Assembly: GCA_036426205.1 (NCBI GenBank)
Contig: CM071573.1
Coordinates: 69,570,585-69,634,584 of the forward strand
Reading direction: 5' to 3'
Length of the DNA stretch: 64,000 nt
From: Ascaphus truei
Lineage: Eukaryota > Chordata > Amphibia > Anura > Ascaphidae
Every line of letters begins with the position of its first letter. Within the stretch, counting starts at the first letter, position 1. Shown here piece after piece: positions 1-13,900 of the stretch. The notes beneath the pieces are model-generated. The model made no database searches and was not told the DNA's origin. It saw nothing but the letters and a program-made list of their open reading frames with translations. Made by a program: the position numbers and the translations under genes.

Positions 1-906
1 GGCAAGCTGAAGCTTGTACTGCTGGGGCTTGCAATGCATAACACAACAGGACCATAATATGTGGTCCACTAAAAGAAAATCTAATTAAGTTTATGCAGTC
101 AACAGGTGACAAAGAAACAAGATCACCGTCTTCCTGTATGCAGCACGGAAGTTCAGTTTTGTTGTAGTAAGGGTTTTAACTTCAATCATGCAAGCAAGTT
201 TTCCCAACTTAATGCACATTTCACTTGTTTCCAGCTCTATTTCTGCATTTGACTACCTCCATCTGTTTAACCCTTTCCCTAATGAAAACACAACTAGGCG
301 ATCGCTTGGGGGTAGCAATCACTTGGCAGCAAGCAGGCCCCCAGTGACACGGACAGCACCGGACGGAGCCTCCTCTCTAGTTCCGAGCGCTGAACGCCAT
401 CGAATTGAGAGGTGAGCGCACTCTTCCTCTTGAAAACAAATAAAATAAACATGACATTCCCTGAATTTGATAAGGGGCTCTAACAGTGCCAGCCATTGTA
501 ATATTGAGGGGAAAACTCATAAGGGCTGCCTAAGGCCGCAGATATAGTAGGCGCGCACGAGAGGGGGAGACGCCACGGGGAGGCATGTCGGAGCCGTGCC
601 CTTGACGTCACGTGAGAAGGTTCGCCCTCATTGGCTGAACCGCTCAAGTGACTCGGGCGCCACGCAACAAAATCAAATTATTTTGTCTGCCCGGGAATCA
701 TGCGGTTGCGCGCTCTATGGCCTTCCTCATTGAGGTACGGCCTTATGTTCGCGCCACGAGCAACATGGACGCCGCATAAGGGTTAATGCACCACCATCCT
801 TACAGTATGGGCAGAGATTACTTATTTAACCCTTTGAGGCGCTAAGAACCTCTCACACAGAGTCTCTCTCGGACAGTTATTGTAGAAGGGGTTACTAACA
901 CATTAC
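1..906. other. SEC24C intron, CpG-rich unclassified block
   Basis: No exon was found. A CpG-rich patch at about 535-790 contains TGACGTCACGTGA (CRE/E-box-like, 604-616) and short half-palindromes. It looks more like a GC-rich transposon relic than a promoter because no exon follows it on either strand. Confidence 0.3.
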
Positions 907-1031
907 CTGGGCAGATAGTCCAGAAGAAGCTTGAGTTCTTCACAGACCAGTGCCACCAGGCCACTCTTCACAGCATTGTACGACACATCGATCATGAAGA
1001 TGAAAGCCGGAGGATTAGGAATCTTCTTATT
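907..1031 (-). CDS. SEC24C: SEC24C exon starting the trunk domain (last in window)
   Basis: Acceptor CCGTCTCAG, entry phase 0, donor CCCAG/GTAATG, exit phase 2. It encodes [19 protein letters not shown], then [20 protein letters not shown]. This is the first strand and helix of the vWA-like trunk that contacts SEC23. The following exon is expected left of position 1. Confidence 0.95.
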
Positions 1032-4000
1032 CTGAGACGGAGGTAAAAACAAATGTGACGTAGAAGCTGTCTGATATTTCATGTAAATAAAAAGTCACAA
1101 GAATAAGTTAATATTTCTATTATAAACTGATGAGAAAATGTGCTACGTGGCAGAATTATGTTATGCCAGAAGCTGTTGTGTGAAACATTGACACAGGTTT
1201 CTGTATTGAGAGAACACTATAATCATATTAGACTAAGAATCAAAGTTACCATTACAGAAATGGATACCAGAGTTGTTAGCATTGCTCGGATGTGCAGTGA
1301 GCATTTACACTACATTGCAGCGTCATTCCAAACTATGGGAACAATTCATACCAAGAACTGTACCATTTAGCATTTTGATGATTGAAAGCTTGGTCAGACT
1401 TCACTGCCGCTGCAGCCACCATGTTTCAGTATGTTAAAGCTGCAGTTCAAGCTGTTTTTAAACCCCCCCCCCCCGTTCAATATGTGCATCAATACAATCT
1501 GCATACTGACAAGTGATTAGCTAAACTGCAGATCAATATGTTCTCCTGTAATCGATCGCTTGCTCCAGGTTATTTAATTCAGTTCTTGCACAGTATTCTG
1601 GGCCATGTAGTCCTGGAATATAATTGACTGGGCAGTTATTAGATACAATTGGTGCACTGCTAAAGAGTGGGCGGGGCTCAAGAGCCAGAGCCTATCAGAA
1701 GGGGAAGGGGCTGTAACTTTGGAAATGCTTCCGACATTAGATACATCAAAAATGTCTTAAATTTTTTTAATTTTTTTAAAAATGCTACAAGTATTTTCTC
1801 ACAGTACAGATCTGATTTAAAAAAGCAAAAAAACAAAAACACATGTAGGATATTGCTTGAACTGCTGCTATCATGCTTGTGTAAATAGATAGGGGGAAGA
1901 AAATTTAATACAGCTCAACCTCCTTATAACGCTGCGCTTGGGGTCCAAAGAATCACATCGCGTTATAAGCGGATCACGTTAGAAATAACGTACAATTGTA
2001 TGCATTGTACAATAAAGTATTTAAGACACCAATAATCGTGTTGTAAAGTCTTCATACATACGAAAATTGGGAGCCACCCTTGCACCGCGTTATAAGCGGA
2101 TTCGCGTTGTAAAGGATCGCGTTATAACGGGGTTGAGCTGTATCTGGTTTAAAAAGATGATGTCAGAAACATGCTCCTAATTGTTTAACAAAAGAGTACA
2201 AGCAATATAAGAACAAACCCTGTACCGGCCTGACTAAAAAGGGAAGCTCTAAAGAGAGAGATAAGTTTGTTTTACCTTACAGTAGTCGACTGTTGCTGTG
2301 AATTCGTAAGATCCCATAGACAGCTCAGGTCTCTCATAACAGTCCACCCTTTTCCCCGTGTGATCCAAGTGCTGGAAATAGTGAGGGGCCACTGTGACAA
2401 AAACACAGAAGTATTCAAGAAACTGCCCAAAGGCAGCAGAATCAGGATAAGAATCCATCAATCCGCAGAAATGAGTTTAAAACAATTATAAGAACTGGTT
2501 ACAAACAAGTTAACTCTGTAGTAGGGCTCTTTAACTGGTGTCCCAAGGGCCAAATACAGACCGCGAACATTCCCAAAATGACCCTTTATACTAATTGATT
2601 GGAAGGTGCAGTTTTTCACACAAACTCTCCTGTATATTAATGTAATTATGTATGGTGAAGATGTTCTAAATGCTTGCAAAATGTTGGAATATAATTCAGA
2701 AGTAAATGTAAGATTACATGGCAAGAAGCTTGTGGTCCTAATCCGAAATGTTTCCTGATCTAGTCCCTTTGGAGAACCAATTGAAGAGCTATGCTCTATA
2801 GGAGGGGTGGGCAACCCCAGTCATCAAGGGCTTCAGTCAGAGTTTTGACTGATTTTTGGCGCGAAATCACCTCCGTGGGGAACAGCATATAAGGGGGATC
2901 AGGGGAGACAGGAGTTACTCTTTGATAAAGCGCTGTCATAGCGCGAAACGCGTTAGAGGACCCTTTTTAATGTAGCTGTTGCTACCATGCATCTGGAATA
3001 AAGCATTTTTACTATTCACGGATCTGCCTCCAGCCCTAATTCTTTGCAGTGCTCCACCATCTCCCTACACAGTAACAGGTAGTGCCAGTACTTCCTGGTA
3101 TTTAACTTCTGTGTCACACAGGGCAAATAGGGAAATAACTTGGGCGGTAATTAAACCAGGGAAAAAAAAAAAAAAAACCTTATGTTTCAGCTCCTGGGAC
3201 TCACCGCTTCCCATCCTGGGAAACAAAACCTTGAAGCAGAGGTAGCTAAGTCCAGTCCTCAAGTGCCACAAACAGGACAGGTATGTTTAAATTATTCTAT
3301 GTTTTTTTTTAAACACATGGTTAGAAAGATGGCAATCTGTAATTAATTACGTGTAGTAAAGGCGAGCTTATGCAGTCTGTCTGGACTTGGAGATGTAATG
3401 TCAACCTTACTGGGAGACATTTATAGTTCACTTATGTTGCTTTCATATCCAGGGGAACAGCCACAACAATGTAACACACACACACAACAGAACAATCTTC
3501 ATTGGCTACAGCTCTTCGATTCACCCTCAGAGTCAGAAGGTGGGTTACCTTAAATAAAACCAACATTAAAAGCCACATCCAATAATGTATTAAAACCGAT
3601 CATTTTAATAATGGAACGCCCATAAATGAGATTTAAACAAAAATGTTTAAACTTTTCAAATAATCACTTTTAAGATGTCATATGTTCCCATTTTAGTGCT
3701 ACACTTATTAGGAGGGATTTGGGGTCCTCGTAATCACTGTTGCTGCTCAGAAAAAAGTAAGAATAAATGAGCACAAAGAGAAATATTCAGGCAGCTCACA
3801 GGATCACAGCCAAGTTAGGAACATAAAAAAAAAAAAAACATTTACAAATTACATTTAAAATCATTCAATACGATGAATTGTAAAACTATAAAAATATGAT
3901 ATCCCAGCTTCAGCACAGGTGGCTCAACCAGTCCCTGCGTCAGCACAGGTGGCCCAATCAGTGGCTCAGTCTGACTAAGCCACTGATTGAGTCACCTGTG

Positions 4001-7000
4001 CTGAAGCAGGGATATCCTGAAAACTTGACCTGGTGGGAGTGGGAGGTCTTAAAGGCTGCAGTTGCCCACCCCAGGGTTAGCTCCTGCAGTGGGGCTTCAT
4101 TTACAGTCTCCGATTCCCACCGACAGCTGCATGGAGGAAGGCCCATCCTCCCTCTCTAGCCTTTCCCTGGCATGGGAGAGTTAAGGCAGCAGCACGAGAT
4201 CTGGTAATGTGGCTAAAATGCCAAATGGAAGCAGCAAAGGAGACGATTGATAGTAAGTCTGATAGATGTAACATACAGGTTTTGAACAGAAAACGTGTGT
4301 GTTTATTTATAGCCATCCACCCCTTCCATGCTGTGCTATCCTGGGCAAATCCCTCTCTCTCACCTAACCTACCTGCTGCAAACATGCGGACAAGATTTGC
4401 ATATAAACAATTGTTTTTTTTTTTTTTTAGAAAAACCTGGGACGATACATAGAACATAGAAAACGTCAGTTGTACAAACACTTGAAATAACATTAAACAC
4501 GAAGGATAATGGGACACCAGTTCCCCATGATTGGCTCATGCCTCGATGTGAACCAGGCAATAACACTAATGCTTACAAAACATGGTCTCCAAAATGTGAA
4601 AAAGGACCTGAATGTATCATTACCTCATCCGCTGGTAAGGTTGCCAGTGGTTTAATAATTGCAGCCAGTGGAACCTGGGACTGCTTTGCCATGTCTGAAC
4701 TGGCAGGGAAGTTGTACGATGTGCATCTTATATAGCGAGGGCTGGCATTTCCTGCATTGGAGGAAAACAAGACAAGACACAGGTTAGTTTGTAATGCCCG
4801 AGACCTTGCAAGAGCTGAGCTGCTGTTCATGGAACCTACAGAGGAGCCGCCAGTGCGGGGTTCTAGGGAGGTCAGTTAGGATTTGAAGCTGGATGAGTCA
4901 GTTGAAGAGGGACTTAGTCACAGGACTCAGAGAGAGGGGCACAAATTGACAAGCATGTAAGGAGATGTAAATAAATCTTTTAAGGTGTCAAGTTGTGCTA
5001 AGTTTTCCTCCCGTCTCTCCTTGGGAATGATGGTGAAGGTGTCCTGGCTGTTATTTGGTGAATCATAAGATAGATTTGTGGAACGTGGAAGGGGAAACCT
5101 TATATCCCGTTTGTGAAGGTAAAGCTGTAAGGCAGGGGTGGGGAACCTTGTTTCTGCCAAGGGCCATTTGGATATTTATAACATCGTTCGCGGGCCATAC
5201 AGACACAGACAGGCACACAGCAGGCACACAGAACCCCGCCCCCCTACCTCTGGTAGTTGCTGCTGCTGCTGGGGGGATCATGTAGGGCGGATGCTGGGGT
5301 AAGTGTGGGGGGAACTGCTGGAGATGCATGGGGGAAGTGCGGGGACTGCTGCGGGGGGAGTGCGGGGGAAGTACGGTGGCTGCTGGGGATCGTGTAGGGC
5401 TGCTGGCGCCTCACACCACCTCCTCCCAATCGGGCGCGCGGCGGCCATTTTTAAAAAAAATTAGCGCGACCCCGGTTATAGCAGTTGCTTTAGCAGGGCC
5501 AGACCAAATGATTTGGAGGGCCTTATACGGCCCTCGGGCCTGACGTTCCCCACCCCTGCTGAAACGCAGGAGGCTCCCGACTGACACCATGGCATTCGCA
5601 CAGATAATAAATATGTATGGTATGTATCGCGGTACCCCCAACATTATGCTATACGCCTTTTGAGCGCCCTAGCTGCCAAAGTTTACCGGTAAGGAGACAG
5701 ATCCATTTCACAGTTTGTGTGACTTATAAAAAAAAAAAATCAATATAAAAATGTTGCAGACAGCTCCCAGCAAAACAGGTACCAGAGAGAAACGTATACG
5801 GGAGCAGCGCAAGTGCAGCAGAAAGACAGCCATCCACACAAACATTGCCTGTATCGAGGATGGCATTATGTGCCTCACTACCAACTGAGACATGCACAGG
5901 CCCATTCGTCAGATACTTATAGCTGATAAAAATTTTATTTAAATATACAGTTATAAACAGCAATACATTGTTACATGTTTGATATTACCCTCTAATACAG
6001 TACGTTATTAATTACTTTATGTTTATACTTGTATAAGTTTGATGAGTTGCAATATAGTTGATAACCTACAGTAATTGCTAAACAAATAAAGAGTATGCAT
6101 GAGGACATGCATGTTTAAGAGGGGAAAATGTAATGCCCAAGACTTTCCAAGAGCTGAGCGGCTGTTCATGGAACCTACAGAGGAGCTGCCAGCCCAGGGG
6201 GAGGAGCTGCCAGCCCAGGGGGAGGAGCTGCCAGCCCAGGGGGAGGAGCAGCCAGCCCAGGGGGAGGAGCAGCCAGCCCAGGGGGAGGAGCAGCCAGCCC
6301 AGGGGGAGGAGCAGCCAGCCCAGGGGGAAGGAGCAGCCAGCAAGGGGAGAGAGCCAGCCCCGGGGGGAGAGCAAGCCTCCCCAGGGGGAGGAGCAGCCAG
6401 CCCAGGGGGAGGAGCAGCCAGCCCCCAGGGGGGAGGAGCAGCCAGCCCAGGGGGGAGGAGCACCAGCCCAGGGGGAGGAGCAGCCAGCCCAGGGGGGGAG
6501 GATCAGCCAGCCCAGGGGGTAGGAGCAGCCAAGCCCCAGGGGGGAGGAGCAGCCAGCCCAGGGGGGAGGAGCAGCCAGCCCAGGGGGGGAGGAGCAGCCG
6601 CCCAGGGGGGAGGAGCAGCAGCCGCCCAGGGGGGAGGAGCAGCCAGCCAGGGGGGAGGAGCAGCCAGCCCGATGGGGAGGAGCACCAGCCCAGGGGGAGA
6701 GCAGCACCCAGGGGGGAGGAGCAGGCAGCCCAGGTGGAGGATCTGCCAGCCCAGGTGGAGGATCTGCCAGCCCAGGGGGAGGATGTGTGTCAATTTCTAG
6801 TGTCAGTTGAAGTCACAGGACTCAGATGCATAAATTGACATGAATGTAAGGAGATGTCATTAAATTGTTTACAGTGCTAAATTGTGCTAGATTTTCCTCC
6901 CTCCTCTACTTGGGAATTATGGTAACGGTATCCTGCCTGTTATAGGTGAATAATTAGATTTGTGCAAATGTGGAAGGGGGGACCTTACAAGTTCAAATAA

Positions 7001-10000
7001 GACAAATTCAGGATTTTCTCCCAAACACAGACTTGTAACGGTTTTGATCTGTCAATAACACCACCTTATAATAGTCTATCACACAGGTTCTAAACACATG
7101 ACGTGTAAAATGGAATGTCGACTATCTTTAATTGGCATTAAATAAGGTTAATACAAATCTGAAAGGAATGTTTTACTTGGCTTACAACCGATTGCTGAAG
7201 GCCAAAAAGTTTGTGTTTTCTCATTAGAGGCAAAGTGAAAGCAGCTTTACTGTACCTTGATCTTTGACTAAGAAATTTGTAGTTACAAGTGGTGGAACTT
7301 GCCCCCTCAATCCGGTGATAAAAGGCTCAGAGCTGCGGTTGTTCCTATCGTCCTCAATTACTTGGATCTATGATAGGAAAGAGATGTTAGCGAAGATAAA
7401 TAATTGCTAGCATGATGCACACTTACAGAAACACGAAGGCCTATACCTAAATACACGAGGGAAAATTATTATATAGTAATTACACACCTCAACAACTGGA
7501 GAGGTATGATAGAGCGAAGTATATTTAGGGTATGTCCAAACATTATTTTGTCATAAATTTGTAATGTCCAAGCTATTTACACACTTCACAGCAGTGTTCA
7601 CTCGCAAGTATTTCTGCTCATTTTAGCATAGGGCTAGGGGTTCTCAACACCAGTCCTTAAGACCTCCCCCCCCACCCCACCAACAGGTCAGGTTTTCAGA
7701 ATATCCCAGCTTCAGCACAGGTGGCTCAATCAGTGGTAAAGGGTAGGAGATAAACAGACACACAGACTTCCTATTCAGAAAAGATTTATTGTGCCAAAAG
7801 AAACCAACGTTTTGGCTGCATATATCAATCAGCCTCTGTCATGGGGGGGGGGCTACGAAGAGTGAGCCCCCTGTGCTGAAAAACAAGGGGGACTCCAGCT
7901 CTGCTTAGAATAAATGTGAAGGAGGCGGGAGGGGAAGGTGCTACTCTGGGTGGAAGGTTACATATAGAACTATAGCAAGACAAGTAAACCCAGTTGTGGG
8001 CACTCAAATCCCCTAAATCAGGGGTGGGCAACCTTTTTTCTGCTAAGGGCCATTTGGATATTTATAACATCGTTCGCGGGCCATAGAGACACAGACAGAC
8101 AGGCACACGGCAGGCACGCAGGCACACAGAACCCCGCCCCCCTACCTCTGGTAGTTGCTGCTGCTGCTGCTGGGGGGATCGTGTAGGGCGGATGCTGGGG
8201 TAAGTGCGGGGGGAACTGCTGGAGAAGCATGGGGGAAGTGCGGGGACTGCTGCGGGGACTGCTGCGGGGGGAGTGCGGGGGAAGTACGGTGGCTGCTGGG
8301 GGATTGCTGGGGCTAGTACGGTGGCTGCTGGGGATCGTGTAGGGCTGCCGGCGCCTCACACCACCTCCTCCCGATCGGGCGCGCGGCGGCCATTTAAAAT
8401 TTTTTTAGCGTGACCCCGGTTATAGCAGTTGCCTTAGCAGGGCCAGACCAAATGATTTCGAGGGCCTTATACGGCCCTAGGCCTGACGTTCCCCACCCCT
8501 GCCCTAAATGGATGTATTATGACAATTAAAAACGTATTTATTAACATAGATCCTCTAAAATAATGGTGGTGGAAAAACAACGCGCAGAGTTGGATTCCTC
8601 AATCACCCTTATAGGTGTTGGAATCTATAAAATAATGAAGGAGTAAGGTACACTATAATGCTCAATCGCCTCAGGTATAATAAGCAATTGTTGTTATTCT
8701 AATATCCTGTCTATGAGAACAGGGATAAGAAAGTGTGAACACCCAAAAATGCCAAGTTAGAGTAATCTGGACTGCTTGACAAATGAATGCTGCATACAGA
8801 TGCTTGTAAAAAATGTAACCAGCTATGTCATAATGTTGGTCTGACTACTCAAAATGTGCTCAGTTGTATCATATGGAAAAAACTTTAAATAGTCCAAAAT
8901 GAAGTCAGTATGGACAAATGAACTATACTGTGTGTCCTATTCCTATAGGCATAAGTAAAAGTGAAGTCCCTATAATATTCGATAATCTTAGTAGCCACAG
9001 ATCTTGCTTAACACCACCCCCCCCCCCCTTTCCCAGGCCCTGAGAAAGCGTGGCTATAAGCGAAACGCGCGCATCGGCGGTACATGCACGAGCAGGGAAG
9101 ACGAAGTTATAGCGCAAGGTGGAGAGACAGACACACCAGCGCTCCCCTGCACATAGAAAGACTCGGCAAAATAGCCTCCAGGCAAGCCGAGCAATCTAGG
9201 GGGTGTTTCTAGAACATCGACTAAAAGTAGAAGTCCTGTGGAGTTCCTATACTAACCAGCTGAATACAACTACTTTGCTGTATATGGCTACACTGTTTAT
9301 GTATACCTATTAAGAGTGTCAGTTTTCAAGTGGACACATTGTGGATACTTTGTATAAGGGATATGCTGCTATATATACACCAAGGGAATCATCATCATAT
9401 TATACAGCGAGTTGCCACCATTTAGGGGTTAACAATTGGTGTTAGCAGGTTTGCACTTAAAGCCCACTACTTTCAGCAATAGAGGTTATATAAGAACTAT
9501 TATTTATTGCTGGCTAAGACATATACTACAGTACACTAGTGGCATTTAATGATTGAGCCCTACAGGGTTATGCAGGTTCACTCTGGTGCATTGACCAGGA
9601 ATAACATTTTGAGCACTACAGTTTGAGGATCAACAACCTGCATTACCTTAATAAGCAAGATCTGTAGCTACTAAGATTACCCAATATTATAGGGACTTCA
9701 CTTTGGCTTATGCCTATAGGAATAGGACACAGTATAGTTCATTTGTCCATACCGATTTAATTTTGGACTATTTAAAATGTTTTCCATATGATACAACCAA
9801 GCACATTTTGAGTAGTCAGACCAACATTATGACTTAGCTGGTTACATTTATTACAAGCATCTGTGTGCAGCATTCATTTGTCAAGCAGTCTAGATCAGCG
9901 GTGGGCAAACTGGGGGGCGCGAGACTGACTGCGGAGGGCGCGGGGTTTACAGGGGCCCCGCACGCTTCCCAAAGGCACTTAAATTAAGTGCCGGGGAAGC

Positions 10001-10519
10001 GGCGAAGACCTCTATAAACTGCACTTAACTTGCTCCCGGAGAAGCGTCGCCACGGCAACGTGACGTCATGACACCGACGCCAAGGTCAGGGGGCGTGAAG
10101 AAAGATTGCGCTCCCATGGTCTAGATTACTCCAACTTGGAACTACTATACCGAGTCCATTAACCCTCAGCCATTTTTGGGTGTTCACACTCTCTTAGCCC
10201 TGTTCTCATAGATGGGATACTAGATTAGCAACAATTGGTTATTATACCTAAGGAGATTGAGCATTATAGTGTACCTTACTCCATTATTATATAGATTCCA
10301 ACACCTATAAGGGTGATTGAGGAATCCAACTCTGTGTCGTTTTCCCACCACCATTATTTTAGAGGATCTATGTTAAAAAATAAGTTTATAACTATGTCAT
10401 AATACATCCATTTAGGGGATTTGAGTGCCCACAACTGGGTTTACTTGTCTAGATATAGATATATATACCACCTGTGCTGAAGCATGGATATCCTGAAAAC
10501 CTGACCTGTTCGGGGGGGT

Positions 10520-10550
<31 letters not shown>

Positions 10551-10908
10551 AAGTCTTGAGAACCCCTGGCATAGGTCATCACTAGTGGAGGGCAAAATGG
10601 TCCATGCAAATCATAATAGTGGAAATGGCAAGCAAATCTCTGCAAACGTGAAAGGAAACAGTAGGACATGGTGACATGGTAGAAATGTTCTGACATTTCT
10701 CCATGCAAAAAGGAAACGAAGGATTAGGTTAGATGAGGATATCAACAAATCAGCATTGTGCTACATACAGAGGGGAGCTCAATCTCTGCCGTCAGAGCTT
10801 CGGCAGATACTAATGACATCGTCACAAATGCATATTGTGTTTCAGATGGTTTTAGGTAGAAAGCCTTCAGCAAATCAGAACTCAAGTGTAAGGAATAGCT
10901 ATCATACA

Positions 10909-10942
<34 letters not shown>

Positions 10943-13900
10943 CATACATACATACATACAATCTGGTAAATTGTATACACTATTTTATGTGTGTGTGTAT
11001 ATATATATATTTTTTTTTTTGCAGAAAGGTTTTATATTTTGAAGTCAAACAAACAATACAGAACTGGAATTTTCTTTTGTAGGAGGTACCAATACAAGAT
11101 ATCCAGGAGATGGCAATGCATTGTCCTGCAGCATTTATTACTTTAATAGCAGGTGAAACGTCAGAAATTAGGCTTCCTAGAAATATACCATCTGAGTAAC
11201 TTATCTATGACAACTTGGAGGTGTGACTTCTTGTTAAGTAGACCATGGGAATGTGGAATCAGTAGTAGTAGTGTGGCCTACTCCACACACCAACAGAAGT
11301 CATTTTTTTGTGAGTCAGTGGGTTTAGTAATGAGATTTTAACACCTGCAGACAATGGATCAGAACAATTCCAACTTTTAAAATGTAAAAAAATGGTTCAA
11401 TGTGCAGTGTTTGCTTATAAACGCAGCACGTTTTTCTAACCTACATGAGGTGCCGTAAGTATCTTCAGGGGTTGAGTGGTCGCCAAATGTTTGTCATTGC
11501 AAGGTCAGGGGTTTCCTGGGATCACATCAAAAAGCTGAGGACTAATTGCTAACCCCAACACTCACAATACATAACTATTTGGCAAAACATAACATTGCCA
11601 TTCCTCCTCCCCCCCCCCCAATAAAAAAAAGGGGCAGTTCCATGTAGTGGGTCATTGTTTATTTAAAAAAAAAAAAGTTTTCAGTGCAATTTGCTTTCTT
11701 ACCAAAAAAACAACAAGAAAAACAGCTCTTAAAGTAATGATTCTACTTATTTGTATCTAGATAAATATTAATATGGTCTACTTATGCAACTCCTTATAAT
11801 GTGAGGATTGGCATACTGTCCCATCACTTAAAGCAGCAATCCTGTTTTCCAAATTTTTTTTTTTTTTAGCGTTACACGTTTTAAGCAGGGGGTCTCTGGA
11901 GCTGAACTTCGGTAATGTCAGCCCCGGGGACCACCTGCTTCCTGAGATACTTACCTCCGTAGGGGATGCCGGTATCTCTGTAGGTAGCAGCTCATACGGG
12001 GCTTGGTGGGGCTATTAAAATTGCGGCATTTAAATGGTTTATATCACGAGGGCCAATAGGAAGCTGTGACATCACCCCGTGGCCTGCGTGACCAGGACAT
12101 TTAAACCTGCAGAGAGATTCGGGCACCCCCTACAGAGGTAAGTATCTCAGGAAGCAGGGGCTCCCCGGAGCGGAAGTTAACAGCTGAGCGCTGGAGACCC
12201 CCTGCTTCAATCATATCATTGTAAAGTAAAAAAATTGATGGCAAGCAGGATTGCTGCTTTAAAGATGTTAAATAAAAATTGTACAAACACCCAGAGCTTG
12301 TTTCCATTTGTTTTAAAATCAGCCCTTTCCGTTGTTAAACATTTTTATTGAGATTTAACTATTATATAAAAAGACAATGGACAATAAACCACTTAATGTT
12401 AAAGGCAGTAACCTTCATTGAACAAAGACACGTTTTCCTTTCCTGAACAACTATACTTGCATACATTTTGAATTGTTTGATTGTTTATTAATGTAGGAGG
12501 TTCAAGTTGCATTAAATTCGGTTTTATGTATATTGATTTGATTTTTGTTTATGCAGTGAAAAGCACATTTCCAATGCAATACTTCAACACTTCTAATATA
12601 AATTCTTGATTACGGATACAATGTATTTGCACAAAACGGCTTTCCAGAGGTTTCTGCATTGGTCAAGTTCATTACAGACATTAATATAGATTCAATCTAT
12701 AAAACATTATTAATGATTAACAGCGAGTAAAGGCAAGAAAATGAAATATGAACCTGTCATTTCCTGCAGATTTAAATATATATATTTTTCTTCCTCTCTA
12801 ATGAATCAGAGGGAAGAAATAACATTGTCCAATTGCAAATCATTTGTGGAGTGTGTTTAAGTTCTGAACATACCAGCAGTTCTCCCCGGGCAGATTCCCC
12901 CAAGCCTAGATAACATTGATATTGTTTTCTTTGTTACATTTACCTGGAGGAGATGTGTAGCTTTTATTTAGTATCTTGGTTCAATTAAAGAGGCATTTCC
13001 TCTTGTCCAATTTTGTTTTATTAAATAAATGCAGCAGTTCCTTGCCTTTACAGCAATACAATTATCTAAGCTGCCGATCATTCTCCCGTGATCGATCGGT
13101 GTAGATCCTGCTTCCGAGGGCACCCACTATGGCTGCCTATTTCAAAAGAGGAAGTGGTACTGTTACTCCCTAAGTAGTTGCTTTCGCAATCCAAGGAGAC
13201 TTCATACATAAAGAAACAATGCTCTCTATGCCCTTTTTTTTAAAAAATACACCAAGTATTATCTAATACTACACATTTAATTTATATTAAAAAAAATAGG
13301 ATTTTGAATGAAATGCTGCTTTAACCTGCTGTCCTTAGTTCACTTTGGTGCTAAGAGGAACTGCCCCTTTAAGCAGGCCAGAGTATTAGGAATGTAGTGT
13401 ATAATGTGAGGACATGCACCTGTGATCCATGGTGATCACTGATCACGTATCATCTCCCATAACTAATGGTAAGAATGACAGAGGAGGGAGTTTTGTATTT
13501 CTTTATACACTTATTTTACACTGGGAATGAAACAGGAAAGACAATAAATAAGGCCAGTGTTTATTTTCTCCTCTATTCCAAGTGCCTTGGATATTAATTA
13601 GGAAAATATTATGTACTGCTTCTGGTTCCAAGCTCTGTAATGCTGAACAAGCTTCTCCATATAACAACGTTAGACATACATATATACATTGAATGCACTG
13701 GACATACACTAACACACATTTCCCAGTGACAGATCACGTACAAATAAGTGAATGTAATACCAATTTAAAGAACAGAGCCAGGAAAATATTTGCGAGGCTC
13801 AGACGCGTACGAAATCAGAGAAGAATTACAATTATTTAGAACAGCAGGAGCCACTTATCGCACTAATACAACTGATACAAACAAAGGAAACGCTCATAAC

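Larger units (their letters stand above)
7736..10465. mobile_element. 2.7-kb palindromic insertion with Penelope-like ends
   Basis: The left arm (about 7978-9012) and right arm (about 9655-10455) are inverted copies once later inserts are removed. For example, CAGTTGTGGGCACTCAAATC at 7991 pairs with GATTTGAGTGCCCACAACTG near 10420. The outer left end (7770-7850, minus strand) reads GCAGCCAAAACGTTGG...AATAAATC, and the centre (9040-9075) reads CTGAGAAAGCG...GCGAAACGCG. Both resemble hammerhead-like segments of Penelope-like elements. Inverted terminal copies are common in that class. Family assignment is inference. Confidence 0.55.

Noticed and set aside
6023..6800. Long open readings on both strands with PAQGEE or GWLLLP repeats, up to 233 codons
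   Set aside because: They come entirely from a 21-bp minisatellite whose length is a multiple of three, open in several frames, with no protein family match.
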